Assembly (NCBI GenBank): GCA_041691015.1
Contig: JBEPVN010000059.1
Location: 1 to 14,031, forward strand
Direction: 5' to 3'
DNA length: 14,031 nucleotides
DNA from: JBBSJT01 sp041691015
GTDB taxonomy: Bacteria; Chlamydiota; Chlamydiia; Chlamydiales; Parachlamydiaceae
Shown here: positions 1-7,216 of the stretch, piece after piece
Position numbering within the stretch: position 1 is the first letter of the stretch
Layout: every line of letters starts with the position of its first letter
Notes under the pieces: generated by a model
What the model saw: the letters and a program-made list of their open reading frames with translations, nothing else
Databases searched by the model: none
Told to the model about the DNA's origin: nothing
Program-made: the position numbers and the translations under genes

Positions 1-375
1 TATAAGTTATTAACAACCCTTTCCCATCCATCTATAAGGCGTCCCTGTAAAAAAAATTAATAACTAATCCTAATTTAAGATTGGTTAATCGCAAGTATAT
101 CAAGACGCATTGAATCGCGAAGTTTAAAGTTCTTATATGTAACCGGTATTTGAACCTGTGATCTGTTCAGATAATAAATTTTCGATTATCTCTCTGTCTC
201 CCCGCCTCACCGCCTCTCGCGTTAATCATTAAACCTCAATTATTCTAGCTCTGGATATTTTTTCTACGGTCGTTCTCATCACTAAGAGAAGGCTTATTAT
301 ACAGGAAAATTTTAATAACGCAAGAAGTTCATTGAAAATCTGGAAGAAGCTTTAGCTAAATCCGAACTTGCTCGG
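1..375. other. Gene-free left end, possibly decayed
   Basis: No open frame of useful length with a start and ribosome site is seen here. Two weak traces exist. At 319-381 a plus-strand frame, opened by stop codons at 313-318, reads about 20 codons of helix-like residues (RKKFIENLEEALAKSELARL) and ends in TAA. This could be the tail of a lost gene. Around 179-212 the sequence TTCGATT followed by CT-rich DNA and CCCCGCC loosely resembles the 3' end of a tRNA-Ser gene, but its T-stem does not pair. No terminator hairpin for the leftward operon was recognised. Confidence 0.4.
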
Positions 376-1875
376 TTATAACTTATAAAAATCGGCAAGA
401 TCTTTTTTGAGCTTGATCAAGGATACCTTCTGCACATACATCATATGTCCGCCATCATAATATTTTTTTGTGATATGAGACCTTAAAGATGGGTCCAAGC
501 TTAAATGGTTAAATGTATAATCTGTTGCAAAATAGGGAGTTGCCAAATCGTAATAGCCGCTTGCGACAAAAACCTTTAAAGAAGGGTTTTTTGTCATGAC
601 CTCGCGCAGATTCTCTCCGACGTTTAAATATTGGTTTGTTGCTTTATTATAATTCCAGGGCTGTACAGATGTCAGAATTTTATACTCTTCGTCAGTTTCA
701 TACTTCAATTCACTTCTGATATAATCATTAAAAGCTGCAGTAAACGCACCAAATATGGCAGTTGCGCTTGGATCATACTCAAAAGTCTCTCCGCACGCAT
801 GCGAATCAATCCCTTTATAGCGACTATCAAACCTTCCAATGGTGCGCTTTTCATTTCTTAATAACTCTTTTGAAAAGTGCAAATTGTTGACGCGTAGATT
901 GGATCTATCAATAAAATCTTTTGAAAGCCCGGTATAATAGGCAAGTCTTTCAATAATATTCAAACGGCTCTTTTCATCAATGGAATCTCCTTGCATCAGT
1001 GCGAGGGTATATTCATTCAAGGCAAAATTTTGAACTTCTTGCATGGTTTTATCCATATTCTTTTCAAGTTCCGGCGCTAATTTATGATAGTAAGCGGCAG
1101 TCTTTGTATAAGTCGGCAAATAGAGAATATAGGGCAAATCATTGCCATTTTGATGATCATTAATTGTTTGAAAATTAAGAATAGAAGAAACTAAAATCAC
1201 TCCGTTGCAATAGATATAATGCTCATCGTGCAGATTTCCGCTAAGACCTGCAGCGCGAGTTGTTCCATAGCTTTCTCCGGCAAGATATTTTGGCGATTCC
1301 CAACGGCTATTTTGAGTTACAAAAAGCCTGATGAAATGCGCAATTGACTTGATATCTTCTTCAACGCCGTGGAATTGTTTGACATCCTCTCCAGGAGAGG
1401 CCCTGCTAAAACCTGTCGAGACAGGATCAATAAAAACAAGATCTGTTTTATCAAGCAATGAATATTCATTATCTACTAAGTGATAAGGTGGATTGGCATA
1501 ACCGTTTTCATCAAAATCAACCCGTCTTGGCCCAAACGTTCCAAGATGCAACCAGACAGAAGATGACCCAGGACCTCCGTTAAAACAAAAAGTAATCGGT
1601 CTTTCAGCTTTATCTACGACATCATCTTTTGTATAGGCCACGTAAAAAATATTAGCTTTGCTTTTGCCGTCATCGCTTTTTAGGCTCAAATTACCGGCTG
1701 TTGCTTTATAGTGGATCTCTTTACCATCGATTTTGATCGTATGATTAGTAGTTACGTTACGATCTAAAATATTTTCTTGTTTTACATTTTCTTTTTTTTC
1801 TGGATTCTCAGCTTCTGCTAAAATGAAAACATTTGTCACTGATAATAAAAGTAATAAAGCTAATTTTCTATACAT
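376..1875 (-). CDS. Exported serine carboxypeptidase-like protein (peptidase family S10)
   Basis: A 499-residue protein likely to hydrolyse peptides from the C-terminus outside the cytoplasm. Residues 1-22 form a signal peptide: a short basic start, a leucine-rich core and a small-residue end (ILAEA). The S10 landmarks are in order: the oxyanion-region motif NGGPGSSS at 99-106, the nucleophile motif GESYG at 200-204 (Ser202), Asp443 in GYYDLATP and His477 in DGGHMMY. The length is normal for the family and the triad is intact. The ATG is preceded by AAGGA six bases upstream. It is the last gene of the leftward operon, 30 bases after pncA. Its stop shares the palindrome TTATAA (376-381) with a plus-strand stop. 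The family is clear; substrate and location (periplasm or beyond) are inferred. S10 enzymes are best known from eukaryotes and some bacteria. Confidence 0.9.
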   Translation of the reverse strand: MYRKLALLLLLSVTNVFILAEAENPEKKENVKQENILDRNVTTNHTIKIDGKEIHYKATAGNLSLKSDDGKSKANIFYVAYTKDDVVDKAERPITFCFNGGPGSSSVWLHLGTFGPRRVDFDENGYANPPYHLVDNEYSLLDKTDLVFIDPVSTGFSRASPGEDVKQFHGVEEDIKSIAHFIRLFVTQNSRWESPKYLAGESYGTTRAAGLSGNLHDEHYIYCNGVILVSSILNFQTINDHQNGNDLPYILYLPTYTKTAAYYHKLAPELEKNMDKTMQEVQNFALNEYTLALMQGDSIDEKSRLNIIERLAYYTGLSKDFIDRSNLRVNNLHFSKELLRNEKRTIGRFDSRYKGIDSHACGETFEYDPSATAIFGAFTAAFNDYIRSELKYETDEEYKILTSVQPWNYNKATNQYLNVGENLREVMTKNPSLKVFVASGYYDLATPYFATDYTFNHLSLDPSLRSHITKKYYDGGHMMYVQKVSLIKLKKDLADFYKL

Positions 1876-1905
1876 AGATATTCCTTATAATAAAACTTAA
1901 TCATA

Positions 1906-2538
1906 TCAGATCAAAATTTTAATAACATCTTTAAAGTAAATTAGATTAATTCCAGCTTTTTTCATTTCTATTAAAGCTGATTTTTCATCATTTTCATGTA
2001 AATTGACAGCTTTGCATGCATCTACTATCACATGGGTTTTGAACTTTAGGGCTAAAGCATCAAGCGCAGAGTATTTGACGCAATAATCAGTCGCAAGCCC
2101 TGCAATGAAAACTTCATTGACACCTTTTTCATTTAAATACTCATAGAGATCTGTAGATTTGAGATGGGCATTATCAAAAAATGCGCTGTAACTATCGACA
2201 TCTTTTGTTGTGCCCTTATAAAAAATTTTATCAATTTTTTCAAGTGCCAGATCTTCGGATAGTGCTGCACCAAAAGAATCTTGGATGCAATGATCCGGCC
2301 AAAGAATCTGATCGGTATTTTTTAGCAAAATATGATTTCCAACTGATTTTTTATGGACTGATGCAAAACTTCCATGATCTTTTGGATGCCAGTCTTGTGT
2401 TGCCACTTTGACATCAAATGGAAGAGTTACCAATTGATTGATAACGGGGATGATTGTATCGCCTTGAGAAACAGCAAGCGCGCCACCTGGCAAAAAATCA
2501 CGCTGCAAGTCGACAATAATAAGTGCTTTTTTTATCAT
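1906..2538 (-). CDS. pncA: Nicotinamidase (isochorismatase-like fold)
   Basis: Hydrolyses nicotinamide to nicotinate plus ammonia, the first step of NAD salvage through the Preiss-Handler route. The protein has 210 residues, typical of the E. coli type. The catalytic triad is visible: Asp10 in IIVDLQRDF, Lys108 in FYKGT, and Cys153 in GLATDYCV. Metal ligands fit Asp49 and His51 (TQDWHP) and His83 (WPDHC). Its ATG overlaps the pncB stop as ATGA (2535-2538), the classic arrangement for translational coupling. There is no strong separate ribosome site upstream, which fits. Its product is the substrate of the PncB encoded immediately before it, which strengthens the assignment over a generic isochorismatase hydrolase. 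Confidence 0.93.
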   Translation of the reverse strand: MIKKALIIVDLQRDFLPGGALAVSQGDTIIPVINQLVTLPFDVKVATQDWHPKDHGSFASVHKKSVGNHILLKNTDQILWPDHCIQDSFGAALSEDLALEKIDKIFYKGTTKDVDSYSAFFDNAHLKSTDLYEYLNEKGVNEVFIAGLATDYCVKYSALDALALKFKTHVIVDACKAVNLHENDEKSALIEMKKAGINLIYFKDVIKILI

Positions 2539-4025
2539 ATTTGGAGATCTTCATCGTATATTTTCGCTCTGATTTCTTTGATAAGTTCAATTTTTTTGAG
2601 GTTAAGCGTTTTTTCCATTCCGGCAAGGTAAAGATGCGGATTCAAAAAGCGTTTTATACCCGGCTTAAAACCTTCCAATTCTTTGATTGTATTTGCTCTA
2701 ACATCTGAAAGCTTTGGTAATTTATAAACAAGCTTGCCCTTTTTAAATATAGGTACAAGAAGATCTTTACTTTGTAGAGCAGTTTTCATGACATGTTGCT
2801 TTGTGGAATCAAATGGATCTACTATCACCCATTTCTCAATAGGATTTTCAACATCATAGATAGCATCTGCTACATTTTCCTTCCCGTTAAAAAATCGCCT
2901 TACCTGCATAATGCCGGGATTTGATGTTTTAACCATTTGTTCAGATAGTTTAATTTTATAAGACCATTTTTCTCCCGTCTTACGAATAGCAGAAAGCTTA
3001 TAAACCCCATCCAAGGCTGATTGCTCATGACCTGTCACAAGATGCGTTCCAACGCCCCAAATATTAATTTTTGCGCCTTGTCTTTTTAATTCGCTGATGA
3101 TTCTTTCATCGAGTTCATTGCTTGCAACAATTTGTGTATCTTTAAAGCCTGCCTCATCTAAAAGTTTGCGGCTTGCGATGCTAAGCTCGCTTAAATCTCC
3201 GGAATCCAGTCTGATCCCAAGTAGTTTTTTGCCCTTTGCTTTTAGTAATTTTCCAACTTCGATCGCATTTTTAACGCCTTGTATGGTGTTATATGTATCT
3301 ACCAAAAAAACGCAATTGGCTGGCATTGCTTCAGCATACGCTTTAAAAGCCTCTATCTCCTCATCAAAAGCCATGACAAAACTATGTGAGTGCGTTCCCT
3401 TGACCGGTATTCCAAATAATTTACCGGCAAGTACGTTCGAGGTCGAATGACAGCCTCCGACATAGGCAGACCTACTTGCAGTCATTGCCCCATCAATTCC
3501 TTGAGCACGCCTTAAGCCAAATTCAATCACTTCATCGCCTTTTGCAGCAAGACAGATGCGCGCAGCTTTTGTTGCTATCAAAGAGGGAAAATTGATCAAA
3601 TTAAGAAGGGCGCTCTCCAAAATCTGACATTGAATCAAAGGCCCTTGTACGCGCACAAGAGGCTCATACGGAAAAACAACCGTGCCTTCTGCCACAGCAT
3701 CGACATTACAGGTAAATTTCATGAGTTCAAGATACTTTAAGAATGCTTTATCAAAAAGTAGCTCCCCTTCCTGATCTTTTAAAGATTCCAAATAACTTAA
3801 ATCCGATTCATCAAAACGAAAATTCTGTAAAAAATTAACCAAAGATTCAAGTCCGCAAGCTATTGTAAAGCCCCCTCCAAAAGGAGCTCTTCTAAAAAAA
3901 TGATGAAAAACAGCTTCTTTTTTAGAAAGTCCTGCTTTAAAATAGCCATAAGACATGGTCAATTGATAAAGATCTGTTAAAAGACCAAGCGATTGATTAT
4001 AAATATGCGGAAAAGGCTTAGCCAA
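2535..4025 (-). CDS. pncB: Nicotinate phosphoribosyltransferase
   Basis: Joins nicotinate to PRPP to give nicotinate mononucleotide, the committed step of Preiss-Handler NAD salvage in the cytoplasm. It has 496 residues, the usual size of the longer bacterial and human-like NAPRTase form. Family landmarks are LLTDLYQLTMSYGYF at 15-29, FGLRRAQG at 169-176, GTHSHS at 210-215 (His214 is the likely phosphorylated histidine), LDSGDLS at 273-279 and GVGTHLVTG at 324-332. The start is TTG: no upstream in-frame ATG fits, the next ATG (residue 24) would remove the conserved LLTDLYQLT segment, and AGAGG lies 8 bases before TTG, inside the last codons of the preceding gene. Only 4 bases separate it from that gene, and it overlaps pncA by 4 bases. 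Confidence 0.95.
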   Translation of the reverse strand: MAKPFPHIYNQSLGLLTDLYQLTMSYGYFKAGLSKKEAVFHHFFRRAPFGGGFTIACGLESLVNFLQNFRFDESDLSYLESLKDQEGELLFDKAFLKYLELMKFTCNVDAVAEGTVVFPYEPLVRVQGPLIQCQILESALLNLINFPSLIATKAARICLAAKGDEVIEFGLRRAQGIDGAMTASRSAYVGGCHSTSNVLAGKLFGIPVKGTHSHSFVMAFDEEIEAFKAYAEAMPANCVFLVDTYNTIQGVKNAIEVGKLLKAKGKKLLGIRLDSGDLSELSIASRKLLDEAGFKDTQIVASNELDERIISELKRQGAKINIWGVGTHLVTGHEQSALDGVYKLSAIRKTGEKWSYKIKLSEQMVKTSNPGIMQVRRFFNGKENVADAIYDVENPIEKWVIVDPFDSTKQHVMKTALQSKDLLVPIFKKGKLVYKLPKLSDVRANTIKELEGFKPGIKRFLNPHLYLAGMEKTLNLKKIELIKEIRAKIYDEDLQI

Positions 4026-4029
4026 TTAC

Positions 4030-4377
4030 TTAACCTCTTGCCTTTTGGTTCATCAGTTCATTCTTTCTTTGCTTTAAAGTCTCAACTTGCTTTTGAAGCA
4101 ATTGAACCATTTGATCGAATTTTTCTGACTTTTGTATTTCATCCATGTATTTGTCACCCTCATACATCATATATTTTTCACTATCAACGCCGGCCTTCAT
4201 CGATTTTAATTCTTTTTCGTGAATTTCTTTTTGCAATGCGTTGATTTGATTTGTGAGTTTGTCAATTTGGTTTTTTTGATCAGAAGTCATGTAAATTGCG
4301 CTTAAGTTAAATTGAGCACAGCTAAAGAGAACAGCTAGAAACATCATCATTGGCTTTAAGATTGTCTTTTTTTTCAT
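4030..4377 (-). CDS. Small exported coiled-coil protein, function unknown
   Basis: A protein of 115 residues that I do not recognise. The first ~27 residues form a signal peptide: MKKK, then a hydrophobic stretch ending near FNLSA. A Cys in FSCAQF does not make a convincing lipobox. The rest is highly charged, and its heptad-like spacing of I, L and M in residues ~33-60 and ~80-105 suggests two coiled-coil helices. I chose the ATG at 4377 because GAGGAAA ends five bases before it. An in-frame ATG at 4389 overlaps that ribosome site and has none of its own. It is first in the operon with pncB, pncA and the S10 peptidase, 4 bases from pncB. Loose resemblance to small periplasmic helical chaperones (Skp/OmpH style) is only a shape argument. 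Confidence 0.75.
   Translation of the reverse strand: MKKKTILKPMMMFLAVLFSCAQFNLSAIYMTSDQKNQIDKLTNQINALQKEIHEKELKSMKAGVDSEKYMMYEGDKYMDEIQKSEKFDQMVQLLQKQVETLKQRKNELMNQKARG
4034..4038 (-). promoter_or_regulatory. Ribosome binding site fixing the TTG start of pncB
   Basis: Read on the minus strand this is AGAGG, eight bases before the TTG at 4025. It sits in the last codons of the preceding small gene, so ribosomes finishing that gene stop next to the pncB start. This supports coupled translation and the TTG choice. Confidence 0.6.
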
Positions 4378-4415
4378 ACATTTCCTCATGGATTTTAAGT
4401 TTGGCTACCGCTTTG

Positions 4416-4444
4416 ATATTAGAGTAAAAACATAATTGGAGCAA
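4416..4444 (-). promoter_or_regulatory. Possible promoter of the leftward operon (orf115-pncB-pncA-S10)
   Basis: On the minus strand, TTGCTC (4439-4444) and TAATAT (4416-4421) are separated by 17 bases, 38 bases upstream of the first gene. The match to the sigma-70 consensus is 3/6 and 4/6, so this is only the best candidate in the 197-base divergent intergenic stretch. Confidence 0.3.
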
Positions 4445-4509
4445 AGATATATTTTAAACTCTGTCTCAACTTTTTATCCTTAAAAACTTGAGAAACCAGT
4501 GCGGTTTCA

Positions 4510-4538
4510 TTTCCAAAATAATCGCTACCTTGTATACT
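4510..4538 (+). promoter_or_regulatory. Probable promoter of the lepB operon
   Basis: TTTCCA (4510-4515, 4/6) and TATACT (4533-4538, 5/6) are spaced by 17 bases, ending 36 bases before the ATG of the first gene. It lies in the intergenic region shared with the leftward operon, so the two transcripts diverge. Confidence 0.5.
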
Positions 4539-4574
4539 CATTTTCTTTAAAGCTTGTGTAAGGATATTATTTTT

Positions 4575-5312
4575 ATGATTTTTAAAAATATAACGAAATT
4601 TGCAAAAACTCTTTTTTTATGCTTATTTTGTTTTCTACAGTTATCCTTGCAAGCAGATACTGACACTCTTTTTCTTCGAGAAAATCTTAAAAAAGCAAGA
4701 ATAAACGATTATCTTGTCACAATGCAAAACAAGACATTTACGCTTTTTCGCATAGATAACAACAAAAGTAATTCGATCCTGATAGAAGAAATCTCGATTC
4801 CTGCCCTAAACTTTCAAAGAGAGGGGGGCTCATTTCGCGCCTGGTATGAAAAAAACGCACCTAAATCGACTTCAAGGACACTCTACGAAATTGATTTAAC
4901 AAACGGAAAAATTATAAAATCCTATTGCTTTTTTAAAAACCAATGGCTGGAAAAACCCTCTTCAAACACATTTCTCTCAACGCTCCTAAATCTTCACTTA
5001 CAAAAAATACCTGCTTTGGAAAGAAAAAAAATTGGTCGTTCCAATCCCCCTAAATTTTGGCAGCCGAGACTGCAATTTGAAGGTCAAACCTTGGAAAACA
5101 TTCTTTTTTCTGCCTGGCGCACCAAATGGCCAAACGACAAAAGTGAATTGTCCGGTAAAACAATTGAAGTTTATACCCCAGAAGACAGCGAGCTATACCC
5201 CTCATACCTTCCCTATTGGCTTGAAATTAGCGGAATGATAGGAAAAGCTAAAATCAGGATCATAGATTCTGGAAGAAATTTAAAATCTAATATCCCTACC
5301 CCCTCACTTTAA
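4575..5312 (+). CDS. Exported protein of unknown function, first gene of the lepB operon
   Basis: A 245-residue protein that I do not recognise. It begins with a signal peptide (FAKTLFLCLFCFLQLSLQA in the first ~27 residues) followed by a mixed-charge, mostly soluble body with many aromatics and no further membrane segment. I placed the start at the ATG at 4575, which has TAAGGA (4559-4564) ten bases upstream. A longer reading from TTG at 4554 adds seven residues but places that ribosome site inside the gene. The stop lies 19 bases before lepB, so the two are almost certainly cotranscribed, and its signal peptide would be a LepB substrate. Chlamydia trachomatis also has an uncharacterised gene beside lepB (CT021, as I recall). 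Whether this is its counterpart cannot be decided by eye. Confidence 0.75.
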   Translation: MIFKNITKFAKTLFLCLFCFLQLSLQADTDTLFLRENLKKARINDYLVTMQNKTFTLFRIDNNKSNSILIEEISIPALNFQREGGSFRAWYEKNAPKSTSRTLYEIDLTNGKIIKSYCFFKNQWLEKPSSNTFLSTLLNLHLQKIPALERKKIGRSNPPKFWQPRLQFEGQTLENILFSAWRTKWPNDKSELSGKTIEVYTPEDSELYPSYLPYWLEISGMIGKAKIRIIDSGRNLKSNIPTPSL

Positions 5313-5331
5313 CTTAAGGTAAATGTAGCTC

Positions 5332-7203
5332 ATGAAAAAAATTTACAGCATCCGAAAATCGCGCCAAATATTGCGCAACGTATACGCGTGGTTTAAGAAA
5401 AAAGGAACTAAAAGCTTAAATGAGCTACAGCTAAAAAATTTGGAATCGGATTTAAGAAGCTTGGATCAAGCTGTTTTGAATAACGACAGAAATGAAGCTG
5501 ACATCCAAGCCAAAAAACTGGAAGCTTTCTCTGAAAAAAATATCAAAAAAACATTTTTTGACTACTTATCTGAGATTGCGTTTGCGCTTGTTTTCGCACT
5601 TATCATCGCAACTGTTGTGCGTCAAATGTGGTTTGAACCCTACGAAATTCCGACAGGCTCCATGAGACCGACATTTAAAGAACAAGACCACCTAACGGTT
5701 TCAAAAACAGCTTTTGGGATTAATGTCCCTTTGAAAACAGAACATTTCTATTTCGATCCGAACCTGATGCAAAGAACAGGAATTGTCATCTTTTCTGGAG
5801 ATGGCATTCCGCTTCCAGATACCGAAACGACATACTTCTACCTCTTTCCCTATACTAAGCGCTACATCAAGCGTCTAATGGGAAAACCAGGTGACAGCTT
5901 ATATTTTTATGGTGGTCAAATTTATGCCGTAGACACTAATGGAAACGAAATAAAAGAATTTATAGAATCGCCCGTTCTTAAAAATCTCGAACATATCCCT
6001 TTTTTATCGTTTAAAGGCAATATCTCAAGCAATAACAGCGAACAGTTTTTTTTCCATCAGATGCATAAGGCAATAGGCCGTGTCCAAATGTCCAAATTTT
6101 CACAAAGAAGCGGGCAAATCTTTAACGGCAAAGAATGGATAAAAGACAATCCTCTTAAGTTAAAAACAGCTCATAATAACATCGAAACATATAGCGATGT
6201 CTTAGGAATTAAAAACTTTGCGATGACACGGCTTTTAACAAAAGATCAACTCGATTCAGATTTTAACAATACAAAAGATGCACCCCTTTATCTTGAAATC
6301 AATCATACACCAACCTTAGCCATTATTAATCCTGAAAATGAACGCAATATCAAACGGGCAGATGATCTTTTAACAACTTTTAAAACAGTCATACCTTTGG
6401 ATGATTCACATTTGAAAAAGATCATGGAAAACATGTACACAGCACGTTTTGTCATTTCAAATCATAAAGCTGCAAGATATTCAAACGAAACAGTGAAATT
6501 TGATAATTTTAGTCCTGATTTTGAGAGTGTTGAAGATGGCACTTATGAATTTTATTACGGAAAAGCCTATAAAATCGGTTTTGGAGGTATCGCAACGCTT
6601 CTTGAAGATACACATCCTCTATATAGCTTAAACCCTAAAAATATTCAAATGCTATATAATTTAGGGATAGAGCTAAACACGCATTACAATCCTTCATCCA
6701 AAAATATTTATTACTTTCCAAACCGCTATGGATACTTTAGAAATGGAGATTTTTATCTTTTAGGCGGTAAAATTTTTGAAAAAGAAGATCCGCTACTCAT
6801 CGCATTTTTAGAAAATGAAAAAACACGGGAAAAAAATTCCAATGAAAAAACACCCTATATCGCATTTCAAGATTATGGTCCACCTCTTAAAAACGGATCT
6901 TACGATGTTGATTTTATCAAAACATTTGGCGTTACAGTACCCGAAAACAAATACCTTGTCCTTGGCGATAACCACGCAATGAGCGCAGATAGCAGGGTTT
7001 TTGGATTTGTGCCAGAAAATAATATGCAAGGAGTTCCAAGCTTGATCCTCTGGCCTCCAGGTGACAGAATAGGAGCGCCAAACCAAAAGCCTTATCCCCT
7101 TATAGTTACTCCACGAGTAATCGTTTGGTCTATTGTTGCATTAATTGCTCTAATCTGGTATCTAATTCAGATGAGAAATAACCGAAAATCTGTTTTCAAA
7201 TAG
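5332..7203 (+). CDS. lepB: Signal peptidase I, long chlamydial type
   Basis: Membrane serine protease that removes signal peptides from exported proteins. It has 623 residues, about twice the length of most bacterial versions but close to the ~630-residue chlamydial enzymes. The order is: a basic, charged cytoplasmic N-terminus (1-80), a membrane segment at about 81-99, box B PTGSMRPT with nucleophile Ser110, box D YIKRLMGKPGD with general base Lys180, an insertion of more than 300 residues, box E GDNHAMSADSR from Gly545, and a second membrane helix (596-614) with a basic tail. Ser, Lys and the box E Asp-Ser are intact, so it should be active. An AAGG 12 bases upstream is a modest ribosome site. 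It sits in the middle of a three-gene operon, 19 bases after the first gene and 13 before the third. The role of the insertion is unknown. Confidence 0.96.
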   Translation: MKKIYSIRKSRQILRNVYAWFKKKGTKSLNELQLKNLESDLRSLDQAVLNNDRNEADIQAKKLEAFSEKNIKKTFFDYLSEIAFALVFALIIATVVRQMWFEPYEIPTGSMRPTFKEQDHLTVSKTAFGINVPLKTEHFYFDPNLMQRTGIVIFSGDGIPLPDTETTYFYLFPYTKRYIKRLMGKPGDSLYFYGGQIYAVDTNGNEIKEFIESPVLKNLEHIPFLSFKGNISSNNSEQFFFHQMHKAIGRVQMSKFSQRSGQIFNGKEWIKDNPLKLKTAHNNIETYSDVLGIKNFAMTRLLTKDQLDSDFNNTKDAPLYLEINHTPTLAIINPENERNIKRADDLLTTFKTVIPLDDSHLKKIMENMYTARFVISNHKAARYSNETVKFDNFSPDFESVEDGTYEFYYGKAYKIGFGGIATLLEDTHPLYSLNPKNIQMLYNLGIELNTHYNPSSKNIYYFPNRYGYFRNGDFYLLGGKIFEKEDPLLIAFLENEKTREKNSNEKTPYIAFQDYGPPLKNGSYDVDFIKTFGVTVPENKYLVLGDNHAMSADSRVFGFVPENNMQGVPSLILWPPGDRIGAPNQKPYPLIVTPRVIVWSIVALIALIWYLIQMRNNRKSVFK

Positions 7204-7216
7204 GCTTAAATAATTT

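Noticed and set aside
121..240. tRNA gene on either strand
   Set aside because: TTCGATT and CCCCGCC occur but the flanking T-stem bases do not pair and no anticodon arm or acceptor stem can be drawn.
3097..3450. 117-codon plus-strand open frame inside pncB
   Set aside because: It lies opposite well-conserved pncB codons, has no ribosome site and a serine/leucine-heavy composition typical of an antisense shadow frame.
4554..4574. TTG start giving seven extra residues on the exported protein before lepB
   Set aside because: The ATG at 4575 has TAAGGA ten bases upstream and begins a normal signal peptide; the TTG reading would place that site inside the gene.
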